Positions 37,305 through 45,717 of a stretch of DNA of 53,812 nt are shown here, one piece after another. Source of the DNA: Clostridium sp. ZS2-4 (GTDB lineage: Bacteria > Bacillota > Clostridia > Clostridiales > Clostridiaceae). The notes beneath the pieces were generated by a model, which saw nothing but the letters and a program-made list of their open reading frames with translations, had not been told where the DNA came from and did no database searches. The DNA lies in contig NZ_JAPPRQ010000033.1 in NCBI RefSeq assembly GCF_026719745.1, forward strand, positions 1 to 53,812, written 5' to 3'. Both the position numbers and the translations under genes were made by a program. The first letter of the stretch is position 1. The number at the start of each line of letters is the position of its first letter.

Positions 37305-38108
37305 ATGGGTCTTACCTACTCATCAACTAACAAGCAGCATTTAAAGGATTTATTCAATATAACAAAAGATTCTGATGATGATTTTGTTGTTGCTCTTGCT
37401 GGTAATCCCAATACTGGTAAAAGTACAGTTTTTAATTGCCTTACAGGTCTTCACCAGCATACTGGAAATTGGCCAGGTAAAACCGTAACCAATGCTCAAG
37501 GGAGATTCACTTATAAAAACCATGGGTTCGTCCTTGTAGATTTGCCTGGTACCTATTCTTTGCTTGCAAGCTCCATTGAAGAAATTGTAGCTAGAGACTT
37601 TTTGTGTTTTGGTAAGCCTGATGCTTGCGTAGTTGTAGTAGATTCCACTTGTTTAGAAAGAAATCTTAATTTGGCACTTCAGATTTCAGAAATAACCAGC
37701 AAAATAATCCTGTGCCTTAACTTAATGGACGAAGCTAAAAAGAACGATATCAATATAAACATACCTCTACTTTCGAAAAAGCTAGGAATCCCTGTTATCC
37801 CTACATCCGCCAGGAGTGGAAAAGGAATTTGTCAGCTTAAAGATACAATTTATGATTTATGCTTAAATAAAATTAACCCTACTCCTGCTGAAATACACTA
37901 TGATGAAGAAATATCTTCTTTTGTAAATTTGATTTCCCCTAAGCTTGATAGTATTTTTAACAAAGAAATCAATTCCAAATGGCTTGCTCTAAGACTTTTA
38001 GATGGAGATAAGTCTATTTTAGAATCTATTAGCAAATATTTAGGATATGATTTCCTGGGAAATTTAGATTTAGGGAAAGAGGGTGAAATAAATGAAAAAT
38101 ATAGATAA
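37305..38108 (+). CDS. feoB: FeoB G-protein half (split FeoB)
   Basis: 267 residues: the cytosolic GTPase domain of FeoB with G1 GNPNTGKST near 33, the switch region HTGNWPGKTVT near 51, G3 DLPGTYSLL near 77, G4 NLMDEAKK near 141 and G5 PTSARSGKG near 165. It is followed by the helical GDI-like spacer. The membrane part is encoded by the next gene, which begins 17 bp before this one stops. GTP hydrolysis by this half gates ferrous iron uptake. TGGAGGTTC precedes the ATG. Confidence 0.93.
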   Translation: MGLTYSSTNKQHLKDLFNITKDSDDDFVVALAGNPNTGKSTVFNCLTGLHQHTGNWPGKTVTNAQGRFTYKNHGFVLVDLPGTYSLLASSIEEIVARDFLCFGKPDACVVVVDSTCLERNLNLALQISEITSKIILCLNLMDEAKKNDININIPLLSKKLGIPVIPTSARSGKGICQLKDTIYDLCLNKINPTPAEIHYDEEISSFVNLISPKLDSIFNKEINSKWLALRLLDGDKSILESISKYLGYDFLGNLDLGKEGEINEKYR

Positions 38109-39492
38109 AAATGAACTTATATCAATTCAAGATAAGATAAAGGAATTCAAGCAAAGCCATACCTATGAAATGAGAGACAAAATAGTTTCGGATATATACA
38201 AAAATGCCAAAAGCTATACAGACCAGTGTGTAAAAAAACAAAACTTAATAAATCCTTCAACTAAAGAAATCGATGATATTGTAACCTCTAAAATCTTTGG
38301 AATACCGCTAATGATTGTACTTCTAACATTAATTCTATGGATTACAATTCAAGGTGCTAACTATCCTTCGGCATTACTTGCAGACTTATTGTTTTCATTT
38401 GAAGATAATCTGTCCATATTTCTTTACTCACTTAATACTCCTGTTTGGCTTCACAATATATTAGTTTTTGGACTTTATAAAACAGTAGCTTGGGTTGTTT
38501 CAGTTATGCTTCCACCCATGGCAATATTCTTTCCAATATTTACTTTGCTAGAAGATTTAGGATATTTACCTCGTGTATCTTTTAACCTTGATCATGTATT
38601 TGAAAAAGCTTGTGCTCATGGGAAGCAAGCTCTTACTATGTGCATGGGTTTTGGCTGCAATGCAGCAGGAATAATTGCCTGCCGAATAATAGATTCCCCT
38701 AGAGAAAGATTGATTGCTATTTTGACAAACAATTTTGTACCTTGTAATGGACGTTTTCCAACCTTAATCGTTCTTGCAACAATTTTTATTGGAGTTGAAA
38801 CAAGCTCAGGAACTGGAAATATTTTAGCCTCTTTATTAGTAGTTCTTATGATTATGTTAGGCATAGGCATAACACTTTTAACATCCTATATACTATCAAA
38901 AACATTACTTAAAGGTATACCCTCTTCTTTCACCTTAGAACTGCCACCTTACAGAAAGCCTCAAATACTTAGAGTTTTATACTCTTCTTTAATAGACAGA
39001 ACTATATTTGTCTTAGGCCGTGCTGTAACTGTTGCAGCCCCTGCTGGAGTTATAACATATGTATTAAGCAATATATATATAGGAGATATGAGTATAGTTG
39101 GACATATAGCAGGATTTTTAAATCCTTTTGCACACTTAATTGGACTTGATGGATTTATATTAATGGCATTTATCTTAGGTTTTCCCGCTAATGAGATTGT
39201 CTTGCCAATTTTAATTATGGCTTATTTATCTAAGGGAATCATGATGGATTTTCAAAATATATCACAGCTTCACACTATACTTGTAGATAATGGTTGGACT
39301 TATTTAACTACCTTAAATGTAATGCTTTTTTCATTACTTCACTTTCCTTGTGCAACTACTGTATGGACAATAAGAAAAGAAACTGGAAGTGTAAAATGGA
39401 CTCTATTATCATTTTTTATACCTACTGCAATAGCAATTTGTATTTGCTTTTTAACTACCCAAATTTGGAGAGTAATATCTCTAGTAATGTAA
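38092..39492 (+). CDS. feoB: FeoB membrane half (split FeoB, nucleoside-recognition/Gate domains)
   Basis: 466 residues: a soluble N-terminal helix region (about 1-65), then about eight membrane segments with two Gate repeats. Conserved pieces are PMAIFFPIFTLLEDLGYLPR, MCMGFGCNAAGIIACRIID and FILGFPANEIVLPILIM, characteristic of FeoB permeases. The ATG lies inside the end of the GTPase gene behind AGAGGGTG, so translation is probably coupled. In most bacteria both parts form one polypeptide. Split forms are known in clostridia, so this is probably functional rather than a frameshift, supported by a proper ribosome site. Confidence 0.9.
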   Translation: MKNIDKNELISIQDKIKEFKQSHTYEMRDKIVSDIYKNAKSYTDQCVKKQNLINPSTKEIDDIVTSKIFGIPLMIVLLTLILWITIQGANYPSALLADLLFSFEDNLSIFLYSLNTPVWLHNILVFGLYKTVAWVVSVMLPPMAIFFPIFTLLEDLGYLPRVSFNLDHVFEKACAHGKQALTMCMGFGCNAAGIIACRIIDSPRERLIAILTNNFVPCNGRFPTLIVLATIFIGVETSSGTGNILASLLVVLMIMLGIGITLLTSYILSKTLLKGIPSSFTLELPPYRKPQILRVLYSSLIDRTIFVLGRAVTVAAPAGVITYVLSNIYIGDMSIVGHIAGFLNPFAHLIGLDGFILMAFILGFPANEIVLPILIMAYLSKGIMMDFQNISQLHTILVDNGWTYLTTLNVMLFSLLHFPCATTVWTIRKETGSVKWTLLSFFIPTAIAICICFLTTQIWRVISLVM

Positions 39493-39496
39493 AATG

Positions 39497-39530
39497 AAAA
39501 AAGACCGTCTTTTTCTTGACGATCTTTTTT
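39497..39530. terminator. Terminator after feoB
   Basis: Stem AAAAAAGACCGTC (39497-39509) with GACGATCTTTTTT (39518-39530), one mismatch on the plus strand (G-U on the minus). Flanking A and T runs allow use in both directions. Confidence 0.8.
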
Positions 39531-39538
39531 CAATCTTA

Positions 39539-39586
39539 TTATTCAACAAAGATAGCTCCAACTGGGCATATATTTGTACAATTCCC
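39539..39586 (-). pseudogene. C-terminal scrap of a 4Fe-4S ferredoxin
   Basis: The minus strand reads EGNCTNICPVGAIFVE then stop, which is the second half of a CxxCxxxCP ferredoxin motif and typical ferredoxin C-terminus. An in-frame stop lies directly upstream (39587-39589), and no front half is present. A short gene remnant left between the feoB terminator and the HMA-like gene. Confidence 0.6.
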
Positions 39587-39612
39587 TTCTTATAAATTTC
39601 AAAAGACAATTT

Positions 39613-39816
39613 TTACACTATTGTGTATCCCATATCTTCTAATAATTCGTATATTTCATTAATATTTATGAAATATTTATCATATACAATATCTATTTCT
39701 CCTTTATCCCTCTTTATTTGACAAGCCATTACCCCTTCCAAATTTCCTAATGCCATTCTTATACTTCCCACATCTTTAGCAGAACGCATATTAGAAACTT
39801 TTATAATGGATTTCAT
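39613..39816 (-). CDS. HMA-like domain protein lacking the CxxC motif
   Basis: 67 residues with the beta-alpha-beta-beta-alpha-beta pattern of heavy-metal-associated domains: SIIKVSNMRSAKDVGSIRMALGNLEG, then DIVYD and EIYELLEDMGYTIV. The position that normally holds CxxC reads SAKD, so canonical Cu/Zn binding is not expected; one Cys remains near 32. AAGGGGGAACAT precedes the ATG. It lies 12 bp downstream of ricT and is probably the last gene of that operon. A protein-interaction role is possible. Confidence 0.75.
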   Translation of the reverse strand: MKSIIKVSNMRSAKDVGSIRMALGNLEGVMACQIKRDKGEIDIVYDKYFININEIYELLEDMGYTIV

Positions 39817-39828
39817 ATATGTTCCCCC

Positions 39829-40740
39829 TTAATCCTCTTTCAATAGTTCATTTATTACTTCTTCATCTACATCCTCAGTTTCTAATCTTATATCTTCATC
39901 TCTACTATCTTCAGAATGTTCATATTTTCCTGAAATCATGGTAATCTCATTTATAGAAACATTCTGTATCATATCTTCTCCATCCTTAACTTTAATTTTA
40001 ACTTTTACACTTTCTTTAACTACTGAGTTGTTTATAACCTGTCCTTGCCCGAAAGGAGTGTCAACAATAGAATCTACCATTGGAAGCTCTTTTCTTATTT
40101 CTTCATAGGTGCTTTGTTCATAATTTAAACAGCACATAAGTCTTCCGCAAATTCCTGATATCTTTGAAGGATTTAATGATAGATTCTGTTCCTTTGCCAT
40201 CTTTATAGATACTGGTGCAAAGTCACCTAAGAAACTTGAGCAGCACATAGGTCTGCCGCATGGACCAAGCCCACCTATCATTTTTGCTTCATCCCTAACT
40301 CCAATTTGTCTCAATTCTATTCTTGTTCTGAATATAGATGCTAAATCCTTTACTAATTCTCTAAAATCAACTCTTCCATCTGCCGTAAAGTAAAATATGA
40401 TTTTATTATTATCAAAAGTATATTCCACATCTATAAGCTTCATAGGAAGATCATGTTTTTCAATTTTTTCTATACATGTATTAAAAGCTTCTTTTTGTCT
40501 TTCCTTATTTTGTAAGTGCTTTTGTGTATCTTCCTCAGTAGCTTTTCTTATAACATTTTTAAGTGGAGTTACTATCTCTTCTTCCGAAATCTCCTTAGGT
40601 CCTGTAACACAATCCCCAAATTCTATTCCCCTTACAGTTTCAACTATTACGCTGTCTCCACTCTTTATCTCTAACTCATTAGGATCAAAATAATATATTT
40701 TTCCTGACTTTTTAAATCTTATTCCTACAACTGTTATCAT
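39829..40740 (-). CDS. ricT: PSP1-domain protein RicT (YaaT)
   Basis: 303 residues with the PSP1 domain. The signature Cys-rich stretches are GPCGRPMCCSSFLGDF near 155 and GICGRLMCCLNYE near 197. RicT with RicA and RicF forms the Fe-S-containing Ric/Y-complex that supports RNase Y mRNA processing and the sporulation and competence phosphorelay in bacilli. It lies one base after holB, as in the B. subtilis order holB-yaaT. Good ribosome site CAGGAGG. Confidence 0.93.
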   Translation of the reverse strand: MITVVGIRFKKSGKIYYFDPNELEIKSGDSVIVETVRGIEFGDCVTGPKEISEEEIVTPLKNVIRKATEEDTQKHLQNKERQKEAFNTCIEKIEKHDLPMKLIDVEYTFDNNKIIFYFTADGRVDFRELVKDLASIFRTRIELRQIGVRDEAKMIGGLGPCGRPMCCSSFLGDFAPVSIKMAKEQNLSLNPSKISGICGRLMCCLNYEQSTYEEIRKELPMVDSIVDTPFGQGQVINNSVVKESVKVKIKVKDGEDMIQNVSINEITMISGKYEHSEDSRDEDIRLETEDVDEEVINELLKED

Positions 40741-40741
40741 G

Positions 40742-41686
40742 TTAAACCTCCTGCATTTTAAGCAGCATTATATCAAAGGCTAATGCTGAATTCACTCTTC
40801 TTTCTAACTTTTCTCGAATATTATTTATAACTTCGAAAATACTATCAAGTTTGTTAAATGAATACATATTAGAAAGTTCTTGTATATTATGAAACTTATC
40901 AGTGTTTATTACGAGGTCCTGCTTTCCCGTTTCTTTATAGATAGCAATATCTCTTATATATGAAATTAAACAAGTTAATATGTCATCCCACTGCTTACCA
41001 TATTTGAAAAAGAATTTTTCATATTTCTTAACTATACTTTTGTCTTTTTTATATATCTCAATAAGTATTTCCATTGTTGTATCTCTTATTTCTTTAAAAG
41101 TACTATCTTCTAAAAAAAGCTTACATCTTCCAGGTATTCCTTCACTGAAAGCAATAACAGCCTTTGCTTTTTCTTCCTCCAGTTCAGGATATTCCTTTAG
41201 TATATATTCTTGTATTTCTTTTAAATTCAATCTTTTTAATTTATGAATTTGACATCTTGACCTTATTGTTTCCAATATAAGCCCTAAATTTTCACTTAAC
41301 AGTATTATAGTGACTCCTTTTGGCGGCTCTTCTATAGTCTTTAAAAAGGCATTTTGAGCTTCTGTTGTCATTTTATGAGCCCCATATACTATTATTACTT
41401 TTTTATCTCCTTCATAGGGTTTTTTATTTATTTCCTTTATAATATCACGAATTTCATTTACCCCTATAGATTGCTTATTTTCAAGTGCCCTCCACTCTAT
41501 AATATCAACATAATTTCTATTTTCATGCTTATCTAAAAGCCTTAGTGCAATTTCTTTTGCAATAAGGCTTTTTCCAATACCCTCTTCACCTGTTATGAGA
41601 TGAGCATGAGAAAATTTTTCCTGATCTATGGAACTTTCTATTTGCTTTTTTATAAAATCATGCCCAATTATGCTTTCAAAGCTCAT
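40742..41686 (-). CDS. holB: DNA polymerase III delta' subunit
   Basis: About 314 residues of the AAA+ clamp-loader family: SFESIIGHDFIKKQIES, Walker A TGEEGIGKSLIAKE near 36, the sensor/Ser-Arg-Cys box TIRSRCQIHKL near 140, and EEPPKGVTIILLSE near 118. Delta' is the fixed subunit of the clamp loader. The ATG at 41686 follows GGAGGTAAAG; an in-frame TTG twelve bases earlier lies in the ribosome site itself. It sits in the tmk-darA-holB-ricT series. Confidence 0.92.
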   Translation of the reverse strand: MSFESIIGHDFIKKQIESSIDQEKFSHAHLITGEEGIGKSLIAKEIALRLLDKHENRNYVDIIEWRALENKQSIGVNEIRDIIKEINKKPYEGDKKVIIVYGAHKMTTEAQNAFLKTIEEPPKGVTIILLSENLGLILETIRSRCQIHKLKRLNLKEIQEYILKEYPELEEEKAKAVIAFSEGIPGRCKLFLEDSTFKEIRDTTMEILIEIYKKDKSIVKKYEKFFFKYGKQWDDILTCLISYIRDIAIYKETGKQDLVINTDKFHNIQELSNMYSFNKLDSIFEVINNIREKLERRVNSALAFDIMLLKMQEV

Positions 41687-41710
41687 CTTTACCTCCAAGT
41701 ACCTACTAAG

Positions 41711-42040
41711 TTACATCTTTTCGAATCTGTCTACATCTACTACAAATACAGTAGCTCCTCCTACTTCAACTTCAATTGGATATGGTACATACACCCCTGT
41801 TGAGCCTACTACTGGAGATGGTGCCGTAACAACTTGACTTCTCTTTTGGCATACATCTTTAATAAGTGATACTACAGTATCAACCTCTTCTTTTTTTACA
41901 CCAATTAGAAGAGTAGTATTTCCAGTCTTCAAAAATCCACCTGTTGTAGCAAGCTTAGTAACCATATATCCTGACTCTGTAACTACATCTATTAATTCTC
42001 TTGAGTAATCATCTTGAATAATAGCAATAACAAGTTTCAT
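41711..42040 (-). CDS. darA: Cyclic-di-AMP receptor DarA (PstA, YaaQ)
   Basis: 109 residues, a PII-like trimeric fold: MKLVIAIIQDDYSRELIDVV, KLATTGGFLKTGNTTLLIGV, and a C-terminal GATVFVVDVDRFEKM. The glycine-rich TTGGFL-x-x-GN-x-T segment is the c-di-AMP-binding region of the DarA/PstA family. It links the potassium and osmotic second messenger to an unknown partner. AGGAGGAAATG ahead of the ATG. It lies between tmk and holB as in bacilli. Confidence 0.93.
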   Translation of the reverse strand: MKLVIAIIQDDYSRELIDVVTESGYMVTKLATTGGFLKTGNTTLLIGVKKEEVDTVVSLIKDVCQKRSQVVTAPSPVVGSTGVYVPYPIEVEVGGATVFVVDVDRFEKM

Positions 42041-42185
42041 ATCATTTCCTCCTAACTCAACCTTACATATTCCCCTTAATCCAATACTTTTAAATGTCTA
42101 AATTTTCAATATATCCATATCTTTATTTTACCACATATACTCAACACTTTTTAGGTAGACTTAAAACTTTTTTTGCTACTATACC

Positions 42186-42818
42186 TTATATTCCTGTTTC
42201 CTCACTGAAAACTTTTTTAATATCTTCAAACACCCCTTCAATAGGCTTATTTGCATCTACCTTTTTGATTCTATCTGGATATTTCTCTAATAATATAAAG
42301 TATCCTTCTCTTACCTTTCTATGAAAATCAATTTTCTCTAAATCGAGTCTGTTAACTTCTCTGTCCTTGTTTTTTGCAATTCTTTCAAGTCCTACTTCAG
42401 GTTTTACATCAAGATATAGTGTAAAGTCAGGCATATATCCTTCTATTGCAAATTCATTTATTTTCATAACTTCATCTATTCCGAGTCCTCTTGCATGTCC
42501 TTGATATGCCAAGGATGAATCTAAAAACCTGTCACAGATAACAACTTTACCCTCTTTTAATGCAGGTATTACTCTTTCAGCTATATGCTGTCTTCTGGAA
42601 GCAGCATACAATAATGCTTCTGTTCTGCCATCCATTGCTGTATTCTTCTTGTCTAAAATTACATTTCTAATTTGTTCAGCTATATTAATTCCACCTGGCT
42701 CTCTAGTAGATATGTAATCTATCCCCTTTTCCTTTAAGTATCCTTCTAACAATTTGATAATAGTTGACTTCCCTGACCCATCTGGCCCTTCAAGTGTAAT
42801 AAAAACTCCTTCTTTCAT
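42186..42818 (-). CDS. tmk: Thymidylate kinase
   Basis: 210 residues. P-loop GPDGSGKST near 11, STREPGG near 38, a [18 protein letters not shown] segment near 94 (DR(Y/F) motif), and LID-region residues thereafter. It phosphorylates dTMP to dTDP. GAGGAGGAAC precedes the ATG. It follows yaaO by 14 bp and precedes darA by 145 bp, so an internal promoter ahead of darA is possible. Confidence 0.95.
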   Translation of the reverse strand: MKEGVFITLEGPDGSGKSTIIKLLEGYLKEKGIDYISTREPGGINIAEQIRNVILDKKNTAMDGRTEALLYAASRRQHIAERVIPALKEGKVVICDRFLDSSLAYQGHARGLGIDEVMKINEFAIEGYMPDFTLYLDVKPEVGLERIAKNKDREVNRLDLEKIDFHRKVREGYFILLEKYPDRIKKVDANKPIEGVFEDIKKVFSEETGI

Positions 42819-42832
42819 CCTATGTTCCTCCT

Positions 42833-44338
42833 CTATTCATCTACAACTTTAACTTTCCATTCTATATTTTCTCTATCTTCCTTATCTCTTTTTAACTCTC
42901 TAACACTCATTTTTAATTTTCCACTTTCAACTCTAAATTCTCCACTATCTTTTGTTACTCCTATTACATCTGTTCCATTTGCCAAATAATATTTTATCAT
43001 GCCTATAATATCTTCATCTATTGTTTCACCCATCATCACTAAAGGAACTCCTGGTGGATACGGTACTATAGATTTAGCACATATTTTTCCTGCTGCATCC
43101 TGTAGATTAATCTCCTTTGTTTTCCTATTTAAAATCTCAAAAGGAGCTAATTTACTTTCAGTAATATTATAATTTAATATATTATAATATTCTTGTTTTA
43201 AACTATCTAATGGACATTCTTTTATAACATTATAAAGTTTTTCAAAATCCTCTTTCCTATTAAAAGGTGAAAAGATAAGTATTACATTTTGATTATCATT
43301 CATCTCTGCTTGAATATTTTTTTCTCTTAAATATTTTGAAAATTTACTTGCACTATATCCTTTTTCTAAATTAATTACATATCTAGATAAATCAATATCT
43401 TCTTTCCACATATCTTCTCTACCCAACACATGAAATCCTTTTACTTTATTTATTTTATCTCTATAGACTTCAGCAATTTCTAAAAGTCTTTTATAATCTT
43501 CTTTCCCATATTCCTCTAAATAAAATCTAGCATAATCCATAGAACTCATAAGCATATATGATGGACTAGTACTTAAGAATATGCTTAAATAAAACTCTAC
43601 TTTATCTGAATCTATGCCTTCGCCTACATGAAGATAAGCGCTTTGAGTAAAGCTTGGCAATGTTTTGTGCGAACTCATAACCACCATATCTGCTCCAAGC
43701 TTAACTGCACTTTCTGGAAGTCCTTTGCAGATTCCAAAATGTGCTCCATGAGCAGAATCTACTAAAACCTTCATATTTCTCTTTTTAGCTTCTCTTATTA
43801 TAAAATCTAAATCTGGACAAACTCCATAGTAGTTAGGATAAGTTATTATTATTCCCTTAGCATCACTATTCTCTTCTAGTACACACAAAAAATACTCCTC
43901 TTCTATTGAAAGAGGAGCATCATATTTTTTATTAATCTTATTTTTTATATATACTGGTTTTAGTTTTCTCAACATTATTCCATTAAAAATGGACTTATGA
44001 CAATTTCTCTCTACAATAATTTTATCTCCTTCATTGAAGGAAGTGAATATCATTGCAAGATTGCCACTGGTACTTCCATTTACTAAAAAATAAGATTTTT
44101 TACTTTGATAAAACTGTGCCAGATATTCTTGAGCTTCCCTTATTATTCCTTCAGCATTGTGAAGATTATCCAAGCCATCTACTTCTGTAATGTCGCCCTT
44201 TATAAAATTTTCATATAGTTCTCTGCCCATAGCAGTATTCCTAAATCCTTTTCCACCTTTGTGCCCTGGCATACAAAGTAAAGTGTTATTCTCTTTAATA
44301 TATTTTAATACTCCTTCTACAAGGGGTAGTTTTGACAC
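42833..44338 (-). CDS. Orn/Lys/Arg decarboxylase-family protein (YaaO-like)
   Basis: About 501 residues: a fold-type I PLP enzyme with [13 protein letters not shown] near 20, [10 protein letters not shown] near 85, [13 protein letters not shown] near 190 and the PLP-lysine box [20 protein letters not shown] near 217. It should decarboxylate a basic amino acid; the substrate is not assignable by eye. I place the start at the GTG at 44338 behind GAGGAGTGG, which gives [14 protein letters not shown], as in relatives. The C-terminus carries an unusual 35-40-residue extension ([18 protein letters not shown]) that looks like translated stutter repeat. Confidence 0.85.
   Translation of the reverse strand: MSKLPLVEGVLKYIKENNTLLCMPGHKGGKGFRNTAMGRELYENFIKGDITEVDGLDNLHNAEGIIREAQEYLAQFYQSKKSYFLVNGSTSGNLAMIFTSFNEGDKIIVERNCHKSIFNGIMLRKLKPVYIKNKINKKYDAPLSIEEEYFLCVLEENSDAKGIIITYPNYYGVCPDLDFIIREAKKRNMKVLVDSAHGAHFGICKGLPESAVKLGADMVVMSSHKTLPSFTQSAYLHVGEGIDSDKVEFYLSIFLSTSPSYMLMSSMDYARFYLEEYGKEDYKRLLEIAEVYRDKINKVKGFHVLGREDMWKEDIDLSRYVINLEKGYSASKFSKYLREKNIQAEMNDNQNVILIFSPFNRKEDFEKLYNVIKECPLDSLKQEYYNILNYNITESKLAPFEILNRKTKEINLQDAAGKICAKSIVPYPPGVPLVMMGETIDEDIIGMIKYYLANGTDVIGVTKDSGEFRVESGKLKMSVRELKRDKEDRENIEWKVKVVDE
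42891..42950. repeat. Stutter repeat inside the yaaO 3' end
   Basis: The plus strand reads as degenerate TTTCAACTCTAAATTCTCCACT-like heptamers (e.g. CCACTTTCAACTCTAAATTC), the same family as 31253-31282 and 51312-51358. It is translated on the minus strand as [20 protein letters not shown]. Confidence 0.5.
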
Positions 44339-44529
44339 CTGTAATCCACTCCTCTTATCATATAATGTGCAATAGCCTTTTTTATACATTGTATATAATA
44401 CTCATAAAAATCTGTTCCGATTTCTGCATTTGTTATCCTTTCTTCACAACATTTACATATTCCTCTTCCATATATCATTATACCATCATTTAGAGGCTTT
44501 CCACATATAATACATTTCTGTTTTCTCAT
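44317..44529 (-). CDS. csfB: Anti-sigma-G factor Gin (CsfB)
   Basis: 70 residues with a zinc-binding fold: CIICGKPLNDGIMIYGRGICKCCEERI holds two Cys pairs near 6-9 and 25-28. Gin/CsfB holds sigma-G (and sigma-E) inactive in the sporulating cell until the right stage. Its position ahead of yaaO and tmk matches the B. subtilis csfB neighbourhood. AAGGGGGTC precedes the ATG. It overlaps the yaaO start by about 22 bp, so translation is probably coupled. Confidence 0.88.
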   Translation of the reverse strand: MRKQKCIICGKPLNDGIMIYGRGICKCCEERITNAEIGTDFYEYYIQCIKKAIAHYMIRGVDYRCQNYPL

Positions 44530-44859
44530 ATTGACCCCCTTGAAAAACTTGATAAATTCATCTTAATTATTGCCCCTTATAATATATTTTATTCATCATA
44601 TCCTCTAATCTTATTTTGTCCACAAAAATAATTTAAATTTTTTAATTTTAATTATTTTTAAGTTTATCACTTATAATAACCAAAACTTTCAAATTTTTTA
44701 TAAAATAATTTTATAAATGCTTAAAAATTCCATTACAAATATTTCATAATTATATATTTCATGATATAATTATGATTATTAAGGAAATTAATATCATATT
44801 TAATCAAATTATTACATTTTTCATATATCTTTATTATATAAGTAAGGGATGAAAATAAA
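44530..44859. other. Divergent intergenic region, gin to agrB
   Basis: 330 bp of very AT-rich DNA serving as promoter side for gin (leftward) and agrB (rightward). TTACAT near 44813 with TTATAT about 17 bp later could be an agrB promoter. I see no repeat or RNA element. A minus-strand 64-codon frame crossing agrB is a shadow. Confidence 0.5.
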
Positions 44860-45528
44860 ATGTTTTCAATTGAAAAAATATCAAATAATTTAGCATTTAA
44901 AATTGCTTCACTTTTAAAATTGGACAAGGATAATAAAGAAATTATTGCCTACGGTGCTTTTTCTTTTTTTCAAACTCTATGGGCTATTCTATTCGTAATA
45001 ATATTTGGACTTATTTTCGGTGTATTAATAGAGGCTTTGATTCTTTCCTTTACTGCTAGTTTTTTAAGAAAATACTCTGGGGGTGCTCATGCCAGTTCTC
45101 CAAACATATGTGCTCTCATTGGAGCTATTGCTTTTTGTGTTTTAGGCATAATCATAAACCAAACTAGCCCTTTACTAACCATTAAATTGGCTGCTTTAAC
45201 AGGATTAGTTTGCTTTATATTCTCTTACTACATTGTTTCTAAATTAGCTCCTGTAGATAGTCCTTCTAAACCTATTGTAAAAGAAAAAACAAAACAACGT
45301 CTAAAAAAGAGTTCTCTGCTTGTACTTCATGATTTAATAATAATCGTAATAGCTTTGTTTGGATTATATTATAAACTGGAAGATAAAATTTTGTTAATAA
45401 GTGCTCAATGTATATGTGTTGGAGCTGCTTGGCAGTCCTTAACTCTTACATCCTTTGGACACTCATTGATGACAAGTATAGACACTTTTTTTAAAAATAT
45501 AGCTACTTTCTTCGGAGGTGAAAATTAA
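44860..45528 (+). CDS. agrB: AgrB-type autoinducer peptide-processing membrane protease
   Basis: 222 residues with about six membrane helices. The catalytic pair is at the family's standard numbering: His77 in KYSGGAHAS and Cys84 in NICALIG. AgrB cleaves the C-terminal tail of AgrD and forms the thiolactone ring of the signal peptide. AAGGGATG precedes the ATG. The stop overlaps the start of a tiny agrD gene by one base (TAATG). No agrC or agrA gene follows. Confidence 0.94.
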   Translation: MFSIEKISNNLAFKIASLLKLDKDNKEIIAYGAFSFFQTLWAILFVIIFGLIFGVLIEALILSFTASFLRKYSGGAHASSPNICALIGAIAFCVLGIIINQTSPLLTIKLAALTGLVCFIFSYYIVSKLAPVDSPSKPIVKEKTKQRLKKSSLLVLHDLIIIVIALFGLYYKLEDKILLISAQCICVGAAWQSLTLTSFGHSLMTSIDTFFKNIATFFGGEN

Positions 45529-45650
45529 TGAAAAAAATAGTAAGTTTACTAGCTGCTTTCTTCACATTTTTTGCTTTTTCAATTTCAGCATCAGCATGTG
45601 CTTGGAGTGCTTACCAACCTGAAGAACCAAACTGCTTAAGAGAACAATAA
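45528..45650 (+). CDS. agrD: AgrD cyclic-lactone autoinducer precursor, 40 residues
   Basis: ATG at 45528 overlaps the agrB stop, with GGAGGTG eight bases ahead inside agrB. Residues 1-22 (MKKIVSLLAAFFTFFAFSIS) form the amphipathic or hydrophobic leader. The core and tail SACAWSAYQPEEPNCLREQ align with clostridial AgrD peptides, including the conserved QPEEP recognition tail. By comparison with the C. perfringens AIP, the ring would be Cys24-Ala28 (CAWSA), a five-residue thiolactone. It is too short for routine gene calling but strongly supported by position. Confidence 0.93.
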   Translation: MKKIVSLLAAFFTFFAFSISASACAWSAYQPEEPNCLREQ

Positions 45651-45681
45651 TGTAAAGGTCTTAATTAGCCTTTACATTATT
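45646..45681 (+). terminator. Hairpin overlapping the agrD stop codon
   Basis: A perfect 13-bp stem (AATAATGTAAAGG, 45646-45658, with 45669-45681) starts at the agrD stop. The following TATTTATAAAT is only moderately T-rich, so it may be a partial terminator or mRNA stabiliser, allowing read-through into the GGDEF/HD-GYP gene. Confidence 0.6.
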
Positions 45682-45717
45682 ATTTATAAATTACTAATTT
45701 ATATGGATGTGAAAAAC

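Noticed and set aside
44733-44927. 64-codon minus-strand frame
   Set aside because: It crosses the agrB start and promoter side, is very AT-rich and has no ribosome site.
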